Counted from the stretch's first letter, positions 27,359 to 37,115 are shown. The stretch: 64,000 bases of DNA from Spartobacteria bacterium (GCA_003134765.1 PLCM01000041.1:124001-188000), one strand, 5' to 3'. Translations and numbers: made by a program. The notes: generated by a model not told the origin, from the sequence alone.

Positions 27359-28029
27359 CGCCGCAAATCGTCGGCGTAATTTTTTCCCGCGCTGATCTCC
27401 AGCGCGCGTTCCGAATGCGAAAGGTCCCCGACCTTTTTGAATTGCGACTCGATCGCCTGACCAAATGCTTCGCCGATGCGAACGCCGCGATCGAACGCCT
27501 GAGAGCACCGCTTATCATCACGGCCCGCCATCCTCGCGAAGGAGGCGCGAACCATCTTTCCGGCCGCCGACGTGGCGCCTTGCTCCTCCAGTTCCTGCCG
27601 CGCGCGGCTTTCGTGGACGTGGAATTGCGGTCGGCGCGCCCGCTCGAGTTCGTGCTGCAATCCGCCGCGGCGCAAAACGTTCGGACGATCGTTTCCTTTC
27701 ACGATTTTGAAAAGACGCCATCCGGGCCGCGGCTCGACAAAATTGCGTCCGAGGCGCGGTCGTTAGGCGCCGATATTGTCAAGATCGCCACGCGAACCGA
27801 CACGCCCACTCAACTCGATCGGCTCCTCGATTTCTTCAACCGGCAACGCGGCGCCAGCGCGGTTGCCGTCATGGGAATGGGAAAACTGGGTCGCGTCTCG
27901 CGCCTCGAGCTCGCCCGGCGCGGTTGCCCTCTCAACTACGCCCATCTCGGCTCCTCCGCCGCCGCGGGCCAGCTCTCGGTCCGGGATTTGCGCCGCGCGT
28001 TTGCGGATATCTCCGATGCCGTATCTTAA
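27355..28029 (+). CDS. aroD: Type I 3-dehydroquinate dehydratase
   Basis: A 224-residue shikimate-pathway enzyme that forms a Schiff base and dehydrates 3-dehydroquinate. Visible motifs: FELRLDRL near residue 25, PLIITARHPREGG, TIVSFHDFEKTP with the catalytic His, ADIVKIATR with the Schiff-base Lys, and C-terminal RLELARRGCPLNYAHLGS. The type I class differs from the dodecameric type II found in many bacteria. Its start overlaps the ribE stop, and the LON-domain gene follows by 23 bases. The combination ribE-aroD has no metabolic link, so co-regulation is probably incidental. Confidence 0.93.
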   Translation: MTPQIVGVIFSRADLQRAFRMRKVPDLFELRLDRLTKCFADANAAIERLRAPLIITARHPREGGANHLSGRRRGALLLQFLPRAAFVDVELRSARPLEFVLQSAAAQNVRTIVSFHDFEKTPSGPRLDKIASEARSLGADIVKIATRTDTPTQLDRLLDFFNRQRGASAVAVMGMGKLGRVSRLELARRGCPLNYAHLGSSAAAGQLSVRDLRRAFADISDAVS

Positions 28030-28052
28030 TAATACGCTTCGCCTTGTTCGTC

Positions 28053-28682
28053 ATGGATCCATCCATCTCGTTGCCAGACCAGGTCCCAGTGATGCCGCTT
28101 CCCGGCGCGCTCCTTTTCCCGAACGCCCTCCTGCCGCTGCACATTTTCGAGCCCCGCTATCAGCAGATGCTCGATCATGCCCTGCGCGAGCATCGCATGT
28201 TCTCGGTCGCGCTGATGAAGCCGCAGCGCGAACAATGGGAATCGACCGTCGACTTTTTCCATGTGGCCGGCGTCGGCCTGATCCGGGCCTGCGTCGGGCG
28301 AAGCGACGGCACTTCGAACCTGATCCTGCAAGGGTTGCGCCGCGTGCAATTCACCGGGTTTGAACAAAGCGCCCCCTTCCCGATCGCACGGATCGAACCG
28401 CTCGAATCGGAATCGACCAGTTCCGTGGAAACCGACGCGCTGGGCGCGAAAGTCATCGAGCTTTATTCCACCTTGAAAAGCGCCGGACGCCAGTTGCCGG
28501 AAAAGGTGGATAAATATCTGGCGCATCTGAGCGACATGGAAATGCTCGCCGATCTGATGGCTGCCACCTTCGTCAACGATCCGCTTCGCCGGCAGCAACT
28601 GCTCGAAGAACTTTCCCTCAACCGGCGGCTTCGCCTCGTGATTCAGTATTTGCGGGAAGAAACCGGCAGCGCCGCGGCCTAA
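28053..28682 (+). CDS. LON substrate-binding (PUA-like) domain protein
   Basis: A 209-residue stand-alone protein matching the N-terminal domain of Lon protease: VPVMPLPGALLFPNALLPLHIFEPRYQQM at residues 12-40 is the family signature (the first 20 residues of it are enough for recognition). There is no AAA+ or protease domain. Proteins of this kind are widespread but poorly characterised, and a substrate-recognition or regulatory role is usually inferred. The C-terminus is helical (LADLMAATFVNDPLRRQQLL). The ATG at 28053 begins 10 residues before the domain. It is the last gene of the ribE-aroD group and faces the convergent dGTPase. Confidence 0.85.
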   Translation: MDPSISLPDQVPVMPLPGALLFPNALLPLHIFEPRYQQMLDHALREHRMFSVALMKPQREQWESTVDFFHVAGVGLIRACVGRSDGTSNLILQGLRRVQFTGFEQSAPFPIARIEPLESESTSSVETDALGAKVIELYSTLKSAGRQLPEKVDKYLAHLSDMEMLADLMAATFVNDPLRRQQLLEELSLNRRLRLVIQYLREETGSAAA

Positions 28683-28757
28683 CGAAATGCAAGATTTGCT
28701 GTCGTCGCGCCGCTCTGTCGGCGCGTCGCTCCCGAACGCGGCGACGGAGCGCCGCGG

Positions 28758-29876
28758 CTATAGCGTTTTGATCCGGGAGTGTTCCTCTATCAAATACCGG
28801 TCCGTCATTCCGGCGACGTAATCGCACACGGTTCGGTGGAGGCCCTCGCTTTCGATCCGCCGCATCGCCCCGTCTCCCAGCAAATCCGGCGCGCGGAGGT
28901 ATGCCTCAAAAACCGCGCGCAACATCTCGCAGGCTCGCTGGTTCACTTCCGCCACGCGCGGGTGATAATAAACGTTCTTATAGAGAAAGCGCCGCAGTTC
29001 CTGGTTCGCCTGGTGGCGCGCGTCGCTGTAGCAAATCAGCGAGCCCGCGTTTCGCCTCACGTCGTCAGCGCTTTGAACACCGGCGCCCGCTATGGCGGCG
29101 GCGCTCGTCATGAGCACATCACGCACCTGCGCATCGATAATCGCGCCGATGATAAGTTTGTGCAGCTCCGGTTCGCGCACGTCCGGATATCGCGCCGCGA
29201 CTGATTCGTGGCTCTGGCGCCAGATGGTTACCTCCTCTAATTGCGCTGACCGCAGAATTTCGAAGTCGACCGCATCATCAAGATCGTGGCTATAGTACGT
29301 AATCTCATCCCCGAGATCAGCGATCTGGGCCTCGAGGGAGGGGCGTCGATACTTTTCTCCCCCGGGTCTGAATGGCTCATGAAACTCGTCGTGCTTTCGT
29401 AATCCCTCCCGCACTTCGAACGTCAGGTTCAAACCAGGAAAAGCGGGATACGCCGCCTCGAGCAATTCCACCACACGCTGGCTTTGCCGGTTATGATCGA
29501 ACCCGCCGTGCTCGCGCATGCATTCGGCGAGCATCTCCTCGCCGGAATGTCCGAAGGGCGAATGCCCCAGATCGTGCGCCAGCGCAATCGCCTCCGCCAG
29601 ATCCTCATTCAAGGCCAGCGCGCGCGCGATCGTCCGGCTGATCGAGGCGACTTCGATCGAATGCGTCAGCCGCGTCCGCAAATGATCGCCGGTTCCATTT
29701 AGAAAAACCTGCGTCTTGTATTCCAGGCGGCGGAACGCGCGCGCATGGATAATCCGGGCCCGGTCCCGCTGAAACTCCGTCCGATAGGCGTGCCGCGATT
29801 CCGGATATTTTCGTCCGCGCGATTCACCGGACTTCTGGGCATACGGAGCAAGGACGTGCAATTCGTCGGCCTCCAT
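28758..29876 (-). CDS. dgt: dGTPase-like HD-domain nucleotide triphosphohydrolase
   Basis: A 372-residue HD-domain protein. The signature FRRLEYKTQVFLNGTGDHLRTR precedes the first metal His (RLTHSIEVA), and ALAHDLGHSPFGHSGEE gives the HD pair and further ligands. Family members hydrolyse dGTP or other dNTPs to the nucleoside and triphosphate, affecting dNTP pools and phage defence. The DLGHSPFGHSGE segment and the dGTPase-type ending (YVAGMTDRYLIEEHSRIK) are intact. The ATG at 29876 gives the usual N-terminus; a GTG at 29936 would extend by 20 residues. It is convergent with the LON-domain gene and transcribed alone. Confidence 0.9.
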   Translation of the reverse strand: MEADELHVLAPYAQKSGESRGRKYPESRHAYRTEFQRDRARIIHARAFRRLEYKTQVFLNGTGDHLRTRLTHSIEVASISRTIARALALNEDLAEAIALAHDLGHSPFGHSGEEMLAECMREHGGFDHNRQSQRVVELLEAAYPAFPGLNLTFEVREGLRKHDEFHEPFRPGGEKYRRPSLEAQIADLGDEITYYSHDLDDAVDFEILRSAQLEEVTIWRQSHESVAARYPDVREPELHKLIIGAIIDAQVRDVLMTSAAAIAGAGVQSADDVRRNAGSLICYSDARHQANQELRRFLYKNVYYHPRVAEVNQRACEMLRAVFEAYLRAPDLLGDGAMRRIESEGLHRTVCDYVAGMTDRYLIEEHSRIKTL

Positions 29877-30046
29877 CTGCTCGCGCTTTTTCCAATTCTG
29901 CCGGGGAGCCACGGCACCGGGCAAATCTTTCGTCACGCCGGAATTATTGGTTGTTCTCCCACCTTTGCGAGTCTGGAGTTTGGTCCGGCCGTCGCAGGAA
30001 CGCGTGTTGAAATTTCTGCATTGCGAGCAACTCTACCCGCGATCGA

Positions 30047-31969
30047 ATGAGCCTCAGCCCCAGGAAAAAATCCGCTCGAACCAGCGAACGCGTGTTCTCG
30101 AACGATCGCTGGGTCGGGTTTGGCGTGTGCGTTTTCCTGGCCGTGATCACGTGGCTGGTCTTCGGCCAGACCCTCCACCACGATTTCATCAATTACGATG
30201 ACAACGACTACGTGACCAAAAATGTGCAGGTCTCGCGCGGTCTCAGCTGGGAAGGGATTGTCTGGGCTTTCACCCATGTCCATTCCGCAAACTGGCACCC
30301 GCTCACCTGGATCTCGCACATGGTGGATTGCCAGTTCTACGGCCTGAATCCGCGGGGACATCATCTCACCAGCGTCTGGCTGCATGCCTTCACGGCGATT
30401 CTGCTATTTCTTCTGCTCCGCCAAATGACCGCCGCGCTTTGGCGGAGCGCTTTTGTGGCAGCGTTGTTCGCAGTCCATCCGCTGCACGTTGAATCCGTGG
30501 CCTGGGTGGCGGAGCGGAAGGACCTGCTCAGCGGCCTGTTTTTTATGTTAACGGCCATGGCTTACACGCATTACACCCGCGCGCCAACCGTCCGCCGCTA
30601 TGCCCTGGTGGTGATCGTCTTCGCGCTGGGGCTGATGTGCAAACCGATGCTCGTTTCTCTCCCCCTTGTCCTTCTTCTCCTGGACTACTGGCCTCTCCAA
30701 CGGCTACCGGCGTTCATCTCCAGGCGTGCGGACGATCGAAACATTCTTGGGCGCCTGGTGCTGGAAAAATTGCCCTTGATTGGATTAGGCCTGGCTTCGT
30801 GCGCCGTGACCGTTGTCGCCCAAAGAGCGGCCATGCAGCCCGTAACCCGGATGTCGTTTCCGGATCGCCTCGCGAACGCGTCGTTAGCGTATGTCGATTA
30901 TGTCCGCCAGATGTTCTGGCCGAAGAACCTCGCGATCCTCTACCCGTGGGAGGAGGCGCGCCTCACGGTCCTGAATATTGGCTTCTCGTTGGCCCTCCTG
31001 GCGGGCATCTCAGTCGGCGTGTTTCTCCTGCGGCGTCATCGTTACCTTGTTACCGGGTGGCTCTGGTACCTTGTTATGCTCGTCCCGGTGATTGGGATTC
31101 TCCAGGTTGGAAATCAGGCCCGCGCCGATCGTTACACTTATCTTCCACAGATCGGTTTGTATTTGCTGATCACCTGGGGCGCGGCCCGGTTCTGCGCTGG
31201 ATGGCGGCATCGCCGTGTGCCGCTCGCTGCTCTCGGCTGCGCCGTTGTCGGTGCCTTTGTTGTCCTCGGACGTGCCCAGGCTGCTTATTGGCGGGACAGC
31301 GAAATACTTTGGCGCCATGCGCTGGCATGCACGACCGATAACATCATCGCCGAAGGAAACCTCGGTGAGGCCTGCCACGTCAACGGAAAGAACGACGAGG
31401 CGATGATGCATTTCGAAAACTCATTGCGAATCAATCCCCGCCAGGCCGCGATTCATTCCAGTCTCGGCACTCTCTTGCTCGAGATCGGCCGCGTGGATGA
31501 GTCGCTGGCTCATTTGCGTGAAGCGGTGGAAATCGAGCCCAATTTCGGCGATGCCCAATACAATCTTGGCAACACCTATCTGCAAATGGGCGAGGCGCGG
31601 GAGGCGGTCACGCATTATCAGAAGGCCCTGGAGATCGATCCCAACGACATCCAGGCCATGAACAACCTGGCCTGGATTCTGGCGACCTGCTCCGATTCTG
31701 GCATTCGCGATGGGGCCAAAGCCGTGGAACTCGCAGCGCGGGCGGACTCCTTGACCGCGAGAAAAAATTCCGTGATTAGCGCGACGCTGGCCGCCGCCCA
31801 GGCTGAAGCCGGCCGCCTGACGGAGGCTCTCGCCACGGCGCAACGCGCTTTGCAGCTGGCCTCTCGGGAAGGCAACTCTGCCCGCGCCGATTCCATTCGC
31901 ATCCAGATAGCAACCTATGAATCTGGCGTCGCGTTTCGTGATCCTCGCTACCTTCCCAGGAATCACTAA
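30047..31969 (+). CDS. Polytopic TMTC-like protein with C-terminal TPRs (putative GT-C glycosyltransferase)
   Basis: A 640-residue protein. A membrane domain of about ten helices (residues 20-410) is followed by TPRs (about 430-620: LGEACHVNGKNDEAMMHF, LGTLLLEIGRVDESLAHL, LGNTYLQMGEAREAVTHY). The first periplasmic loop has HHDFINYDDNDYVTKN, an acidic pair where GT-C enzymes have catalytic Asp residues, and the THVHSANWHPLTWISHM pattern typical of bacterial TMTC/O-mannosyltransferase-like proteins. It may transfer a polyprenyl-linked sugar to secreted proteins, but activity in bacteria is not established for this group. It is followed 26 bases later by a second large membrane protein. Confidence 0.78.
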   Translation: MSLSPRKKSARTSERVFSNDRWVGFGVCVFLAVITWLVFGQTLHHDFINYDDNDYVTKNVQVSRGLSWEGIVWAFTHVHSANWHPLTWISHMVDCQFYGLNPRGHHLTSVWLHAFTAILLFLLLRQMTAALWRSAFVAALFAVHPLHVESVAWVAERKDLLSGLFFMLTAMAYTHYTRAPTVRRYALVVIVFALGLMCKPMLVSLPLVLLLLDYWPLQRLPAFISRRADDRNILGRLVLEKLPLIGLGLASCAVTVVAQRAAMQPVTRMSFPDRLANASLAYVDYVRQMFWPKNLAILYPWEEARLTVLNIGFSLALLAGISVGVFLLRRHRYLVTGWLWYLVMLVPVIGILQVGNQARADRYTYLPQIGLYLLITWGAARFCAGWRHRRVPLAALGCAVVGAFVVLGRAQAAYWRDSEILWRHALACTTDNIIAEGNLGEACHVNGKNDEAMMHFENSLRINPRQAAIHSSLGTLLLEIGRVDESLAHLREAVEIEPNFGDAQYNLGNTYLQMGEAREAVTHYQKALEIDPNDIQAMNNLAWILATCSDSGIRDGAKAVELAARADSLTARKNSVISATLAAAQAEAGRLTEALATAQRALQLASREGNSARADSIRIQIATYESGVAFRDPRYLPRNH

Positions 31970-31995
31970 CCTAACGAACCGACTATCCCACTTTT

Positions 31996-34425
31996 ATGAA
32001 GGATGATTTTGCGGATAACGCCGGTTCGCCGGAAACACACGCCGCGCCTTTGAGCCGTTGGTCCCGTTTTTCGACGTTATGGGTCTTCCTCTGCCTGCTG
32101 GTCGTTGGCGGAGCGGTCTTCCGAGATTTTCTCTTCAGTGGAGGGATCCTTCTTTACAAAGACAGCGGCGGCGATTCGGTCAACTTTTACTACCCATCGT
32201 TCGTTGAGCTTTCCCGCTATATTAGAAGCGAAGGTATCCCCTCGTGGTCTTTCTACGTGGGAATGGGCCAGGACATCTTTCATTCCGCGGGTTACCTGAT
32301 CCTCGAACCGGTCACCTGGCTTTCCAAAGACCTCATCGCACCAGCTCTGATTTACCAGCACCTTGCCAAGGTGATCCTCACCGGGCTGCTGTTCTTCTGG
32401 TTTCTTCGACTCCGCCTCTCGAATCAGGTGGCGCTCGTTGGCTCGCTTCTCATCGCGTTCTCAGCTTACATGTGCATGGGCGCGTCCTGGCCTCTCCTTG
32501 CTCAGGATATGGTTTGCTTTACCGGCCTTCTTTTTGCGGTCGAAAGAGCGATGCACAAGGGTCGATGGCTTCTTGTCCCGCTGGCGGTCGCACTGGTTGG
32601 ACTGATCAGCTCATTCCATCTCTATCTGTGCGCTCTCTTTTTAGCTCTTTACGTGCCGGCCAGGCTTTTCACGCAGCATGGCTGGAAGCCAAACGTCATT
32701 TTTCGTGGCAGCCTGCATTTCGCCGGAGCAGCTGTCCTTGGAGCCGGTCTTGGAGCGGCCTTTGCCTATCCGAACCTGCAGGCCATCCTCAACAGTCCGC
32801 GCGGTTCCACTGCTTCGTTGGTTTCCAGGCTTAGCTCTTTTCCCGTTTTCAGCTTTTCCACCCAGGCTCACTATATTACGGCGGCCATTCGTCCTTTTTC
32901 CAACGATCTGCTCGGGACCGCTGAGGGCTTTCGAGGCTGGGCTAATTATCTCGAAGCGCCCTTGTCTTACTGTGGCCTGATCTGCCTCGTCCTTTTTCCT
33001 CAGTCATTTTCTGGTGCGTCGAGGCGGCAGAAGCTTCTGTTCGCCCTGTTCCTAGGAGGAATATTTTTATCCACTGCCTTCCCCTGGTTTCGTTATCTCT
33101 TTTGGCTCTTCCAAGGCGATTACTACCGGACCCTTTCGCTTTTCTCGATCCTTGGCGTGACAACCATGAGCATGCTGGCTTTGCGGCGCTACCTAGAGGG
33201 CCGATTCAGCCTCTGGCTTCTCGCTGTCACCAGTGTCCTGGTCATCGGCACGCTCTACTTGCCAATCGACGAGCTGCAAAACCTTCTCGACCCTTATCTG
33301 AAGCTACAAGTGGCCGCTTTCCTGGCGGGATACAGCCTTCTTCTTGCGCTGGGACATTTGCTTAAGCGGCCCCGCCTTTTCACTTGGATCATTGCGGGGG
33401 TCGTCGTGGGCGAGCTATTTCTCTTCGACACAATCACGGTTTCCGGCCACCGCGCTACCGTAAGGCGCGAAGAGTTAACGGCCCGCGTCGGCTACAACGA
33501 CACGACAATCGAAGCGCTGAACGACATCCAATCTGCTGATCCTTCCAGGTTCTTTCGGATAACAAAAACCCGTCCCTCCAGCCTGGCTTTCCAGCCCGGC
33601 TTAAACGATGCCATGGTATTCGGGTACTACGGCTCTTCGTCCTACCGCTCTTTTAACAATATCAACTACGTTAGTTTCCTGACCGCGGTGAACGTAATTC
33701 GCCCCAATTCGGAAACGGACACGCGCTGGACTGACGGATTGCAGGCCGATTCTCTCCTCTCCTTGTTCGGTGGGGAAAAGTATGTCATGGCTGACGATCC
33801 TCTTCCTTTCCAGAGAGCGGTGCAATACGAGTTCGTGAAGGATTACGGGCAATTCTTTGTTTATCGGAATGCCCGCTTCCTCCCACTGGGCCTGGCCTTT
33901 GACCACTTCATCACCGAAAGCGCATTCGTGGGCCTTCCGCCCGGCGATAAGCCGGGCATTCTCCTGCAAACCGTAGTTCTTTCAAACGATGACGGTGCCA
34001 GGCAAGGTCTTAAGCCTGCTGATCTTTGGGACCTTGAAAAGACCGCCAGAAACCTCCCTCTCGCGGATGTCGTCGCAGAACGCCGTGAAAAGGCATTGCA
34101 ACTTAGCTCATTCCGGCAAACCCGCTTCGGCGGTAAGGTGGTGCTGCCGGAAAGAAGCGTCCTCGTTATCCAAACCCCGTACGATCCCGGTTGGGAAGCC
34201 CTCCAGGATGGGAAGATCGCGCCGGTGCTGAGAGTCGACGCAGGGTTACTCGGGGTAGGTCTCGATTCCGGGGAGCACAACGTTGAATTAAGTTATCGGA
34301 ATCCGTACCTGGCCACCGGCGCATTGGTTAGCCTGGTGTCGGGCTTGCTCCTGGTCATCGCCCTTTGGCGGTGGCCGCGATTGCAACTACAAGCTGATGA
34401 GACCGGTCCTAAGGATCTGGTTTAG
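31996..34425 (+). CDS. YfhO-like polytopic membrane protein
   Basis: An 809-residue protein with about a dozen membrane helices (residues 28-480) and a large C-terminal soluble domain (about 490-780), closing with one helix (LVSLVSGLLLVIALW). The layout, the loop DSGGDSVNFYYPSFVELSRYI and the late PYDPGWEALQDGKIAPVLRVD segment match the YfhO family, a GT-C-like group. Family members have been linked to glycosylation of teichoic acids or other surface polymers; the substrate here is unknown. It starts 26 bases after the TMTC-like gene, so a two-gene operon for a surface glycosylation step is a reasonable inference. Its last 17 bases overlap the convergent small gene. Confidence 0.8.
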   Translation: MKDDFADNAGSPETHAAPLSRWSRFSTLWVFLCLLVVGGAVFRDFLFSGGILLYKDSGGDSVNFYYPSFVELSRYIRSEGIPSWSFYVGMGQDIFHSAGYLILEPVTWLSKDLIAPALIYQHLAKVILTGLLFFWFLRLRLSNQVALVGSLLIAFSAYMCMGASWPLLAQDMVCFTGLLFAVERAMHKGRWLLVPLAVALVGLISSFHLYLCALFLALYVPARLFTQHGWKPNVIFRGSLHFAGAAVLGAGLGAAFAYPNLQAILNSPRGSTASLVSRLSSFPVFSFSTQAHYITAAIRPFSNDLLGTAEGFRGWANYLEAPLSYCGLICLVLFPQSFSGASRRQKLLFALFLGGIFLSTAFPWFRYLFWLFQGDYYRTLSLFSILGVTTMSMLALRRYLEGRFSLWLLAVTSVLVIGTLYLPIDELQNLLDPYLKLQVAAFLAGYSLLLALGHLLKRPRLFTWIIAGVVVGELFLFDTITVSGHRATVRREELTARVGYNDTTIEALNDIQSADPSRFFRITKTRPSSLAFQPGLNDAMVFGYYGSSSYRSFNNINYVSFLTAVNVIRPNSETDTRWTDGLQADSLLSLFGGEKYVMADDPLPFQRAVQYEFVKDYGQFFVYRNARFLPLGLAFDHFITESAFVGLPPGDKPGILLQTVVLSNDDGARQGLKPADLWDLEKTARNLPLADVVAERREKALQLSSFRQTRFGGKVVLPERSVLVIQTPYDPGWEALQDGKIAPVLRVDAGLLGVGLDSGEHNVELSYRNPYLATGALVSLVSGLLLVIALWRWPRLQLQADETGPKDLV

Positions 34426-34771
34426 AATGGGGATCATCCCCGGCAGGTTCCTTTGAATATTGTTCCCGGAGAGCCTTCCGCGCCGCGCGCGTTTGGGCTC
34501 GCACCAAAAGCAGATCGAAAAGCGCGAGCAATAACACCAGGACCGTTTCCCAACCGCAAACAAGCCAGTAGACGATAAACCGCCAGGGATGTTGGTGCGG
34601 GTCTAGCCAGGGACGCAACCCGGTCAAGCCGCCGATCAAAAGAGCCAGCGCCACCACCAGCGAAACCGTCATCGTTTTCCGGCGTGAGCTCTGGTCGCGC
34701 AGCAACCCGCGGGTGGCATGGATGGTAAATGGCACCATCCAAAAACTTTTCCGGGGCGGCCGTGTCTCCAT
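34409..34771 (-). CDS. Small two-helix membrane protein
   Basis: A 120-residue protein with two hydrophobic segments (SLVVALALLIGGLTGL and FIVYWLVCGWETVLVLLLALFDLLLV) and a basic, helical C-terminus (RAQTRAARKALREQYSKEP). No family is recognised with certainty. It starts 10 bases after the pyruvate dehydrogenase E2 stop, so it is probably the last gene of that operon, and it overlaps the end of the convergent YfhO-like gene by 17 bases. An internal ATG (MVPFTIHATRG) is an alternative start. Confidence 0.6.
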   Translation of the reverse strand: METRPPRKSFWMVPFTIHATRGLLRDQSSRRKTMTVSLVVALALLIGGLTGLRPWLDPHQHPWRFIVYWLVCGWETVLVLLLALFDLLLVRAQTRAARKALREQYSKEPAGDDPHSKPDP

Positions 34772-34781
34772 GGCCGGACAA

Positions 34782-36116
34782 CTAGATCAGCAGCAGCGTG
34801 GGGTTCTCGAGCAAATGCCGAAGTTCCTTCAGGTATTCCGCGCCCAGGGCCCCGTCGATCACGCGATGATCGCAGCTCATGCCAATGCTCATCCGCTGCC
34901 CGGGCACGATCTGGTCGCAATCGTCGATCACGGCTTTCTTCACGATTGCGCCGATGGAAAGAATGAATCCCTGCGGCGGGTTAATGATGGCGGAAAAATT
35001 GTCGATCCCGTAGCTGCCGAGATTCGAAACGGTGAAGGTGCCGCCCTGAAATTCCTCCGGCTTCATCCGCTTGTGGCGGGCGCGATGCGCCAGGTCCTTC
35101 ACCGCTTCGCTGATTTCGCGCAACGATTTGCCCTGGGCCGCCCGGATCACCGGCGTCACGAGTCCGTCTTCAATCGCCACCGCGATGGCGAGATTGATGT
35201 CGTTGTATTGCACAATCGCGTCGCCATCAAAGGAGGCATTCGCTTTCGGAACTTTCACGGCGGCGGCGACCGACGCCTTCAGGACGAAGTCGTTCACGGT
35301 GATCTTGGAGCTGTCGCTTTTTTCGCCGGCCGACTTCAGTTCGGCGCGCGCGCTCATCAACGGGCCCGCGTCGATCTCGATATTTAAATAGAAATGCGGC
35401 ACCGGCGCTTTACTCGCGACCAGCCGTTCCGCGATCACTTTGCGCATACCGCTCAGGGTGATGCGCGAGCCTTCGCCCGCCGGGATGCGCGGAACTGACG
35501 CGGGCGGCGGCGGCGCACCCTTTGATCTGGAGACCGCGCGCACATCACTCTCCGTCACCCGCCCGTCCGGTCCGGTTCCTTTTACAGTTGAGAGATCGAC
35601 GCCTTGTTCGGCAGCCAGCCGCCGGGCCAGCGGAGAAGCTTTTACGCGCGCTTCGCCGCTGCTGGCCGGCTTCGGTTCCGGGGGCGGTTTCACCGGGGGC
35701 GCCTCCTGCTTTTCCGCCGATTCCGTTTTCGCGCTTTCCTGTGGCGGAGCGGTCTCGCTTTCTTTTTCGGCAGCCGGAGCCGGCTTCTCGGTTTCTTCCT
35801 GCTCCTTCTTTTGCGGCGCCGCGTTCTTATCTTCTTTCGCCTTCGGCTCGGGCTCCTTCTTCTCCGCCGGCGCCGCCTCACCTTCAGCGCCGATAAACGC
35901 GATCTTTTCCCCGACGTTCACCTTCCCGCCTTCTGCGACGAAAATTTCCGTGAGCGTCCCGTCCTCGGGCGATTCCCATTCCATGGTCGCCTTGTCGGTC
36001 TCGATCTCGGCGATCACATCGCCCGCCGAGACTTTGTCGCCTTTCTTCTTTTTCCACGCGACCAGAGTTCCCTCCGTCATCGTGTCGCTCAGCTTCGGCA
36101 TTTGAATTTCAGGCAT
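34782..36116 (-). CDS. pdhC: Pyruvate dehydrogenase E2 (dihydrolipoamide acetyltransferase)
   Basis: A 444-residue protein. One lipoyl domain (residues 1-78) carries the lipoylated Lys42 in IETDKATMEWESP. A long Glu/Lys/Pro/Ala-rich hinge (about 80-155) follows, then a peripheral subunit-binding domain (KASPLARRLAAEQGVDLSTV, about 158-193). The acyltransferase core ends with the catalytic SCDHRVIDGALGAEYL. It moves acetyl groups from E1 to CoA. It is third in an E1alpha-E1beta-E2 operon with a 12-base gap after E1beta. The E3 subunit is not in the window. The genuine gene is on the minus strand; the plus-strand frames over the hinge are low-complexity shadows. Confidence 0.95.
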   Translation of the reverse strand: MPEIQMPKLSDTMTEGTLVAWKKKKGDKVSAGDVIAEIETDKATMEWESPEDGTLTEIFVAEGGKVNVGEKIAFIGAEGEAAPAEKKEPEPKAKEDKNAAPQKKEQEETEKPAPAAEKESETAPPQESAKTESAEKQEAPPVKPPPEPKPASSGEARVKASPLARRLAAEQGVDLSTVKGTGPDGRVTESDVRAVSRSKGAPPPPASVPRIPAGEGSRITLSGMRKVIAERLVASKAPVPHFYLNIEIDAGPLMSARAELKSAGEKSDSSKITVNDFVLKASVAAAVKVPKANASFDGDAIVQYNDINLAIAVAIEDGLVTPVIRAAQGKSLREISEAVKDLAHRARHKRMKPEEFQGGTFTVSNLGSYGIDNFSAIINPPQGFILSIGAIVKKAVIDDCDQIVPGQRMSIGMSCDHRVIDGALGAEYLKELRHLLENPTLLLI

Positions 36117-36128
36117 GGCGATTAGTCG

Positions 36129-37115
36129 TTAGGCGTAACAAACCTTCTTCACAGCCGCGATCAACTTTTCCACGCTCGGCAGCACCGCTTTCTCGAGCTT
36201 CTCGTTGTACGGCATCGGCACATCCTCCTGGGCCACGCGCAGGATCGGCGCATCCAGTCCATCGAACATCTCTTTTTGGATGCGATAGGAAACTTCCGCG
36301 CCCACTCCGCAGAACGGGCGGTCCTGTTCGACGATCACAACTCGATGCGTTTTCGAAACCGATTTCAAGATCGTTTCCAGATCGAGCGGCTTGATCGAGC
36401 GCAGATCGAGCACCTCCGCGCTGATCTCTTCTTCATTCTCGAGCGTTTCCGCCGCGGCCAGGGCGAGCGGCACCGTTTGCGCATAGCAAATGATCGTCAC
36501 GTCGCTGCCTTCCCGTTTTACTTCCGCTTCACCGAGCGGAATGAGCAGCTCGACGTCTTCCTCTTCGACCATGCCCTTCGAGCTGTAGAGAAGCTCGACC
36601 TCCAGAACCAGCACCGGATTGTTGTCGCGGATCGCGGTTTTCAGCAATCCCTTCGCGTCCCGCGGCGTCGCCGGGGTGCAGATTTTCAATCCGGGAACAT
36701 TCGCGTAAAGACATTCCGTCGCGTGCGAATGCGTCGCCCCAAGCTGATGGGCGGGGCCGTTCGGTCCGCGGAACGTGATCGGAATGTTGAACTGACCCCC
36801 GGACATGGTAAGCATGTTCGGGGCGTTGTTCACGACCTGGTCGAAAGCCACGAACGAGAAACTGAAGGTCATGAACTCGATGATCGGCCGCAGTCCCACC
36901 ATGGCCGCGCCGACGCCCATGCCGGCAAATCCGTTTTCGCTGATCGGGGTATCGATGATGCGCTTCGGCCCAAACCGTTCGAGCAATCCCTGGCTCACTT
37001 TGTAGGCGCCATTGTACTCCGCGACTTCCTCACCCATCAAAAAAACATTCGGGTCGCGCGCGAGTTCTTCGGCGAGCGCCTCGTTGAGCGCCTGGCGGTA
37101 GGTGATTTCTCTCAC
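36129..37115 (-). CDS. pdhB: Pyruvate dehydrogenase E1 component, beta subunit
   Basis: A 328-residue transketolase-like subunit. REITYRQALNEALAEELARD and VFLMGEEVAEYNGAYKVSQG mark the pyrimidine-binding domain and its catalytic Glu region. The GANGPAHQLGATHSHATE-like stretch reads RGPNGPAHQLGATHSHATE. The C-terminal domain contains EVLDLRSIKPLD and VVIVEQDRPFCGVGAEVS. With the alpha subunit it forms the alpha2beta2 E1 that decarboxylates pyruvate using thiamine diphosphate. It overlaps the E1alpha stop by 4 bases, consistent with coupled translation. Confidence 0.96.
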   Translation of the reverse strand: MREITYRQALNEALAEELARDPNVFLMGEEVAEYNGAYKVSQGLLERFGPKRIIDTPISENGFAGMGVGAAMVGLRPIIEFMTFSFSFVAFDQVVNNAPNMLTMSGGQFNIPITFRGPNGPAHQLGATHSHATECLYANVPGLKICTPATPRDAKGLLKTAIRDNNPVLVLEVELLYSSKGMVEEEDVELLIPLGEAEVKREGSDVTIICYAQTVPLALAAAETLENEEEISAEVLDLRSIKPLDLETILKSVSKTHRVVIVEQDRPFCGVGAEVSYRIQKEMFDGLDAPILRVAQEDVPMPYNEKLEKAVLPSVEKLIAAVKKVCYA

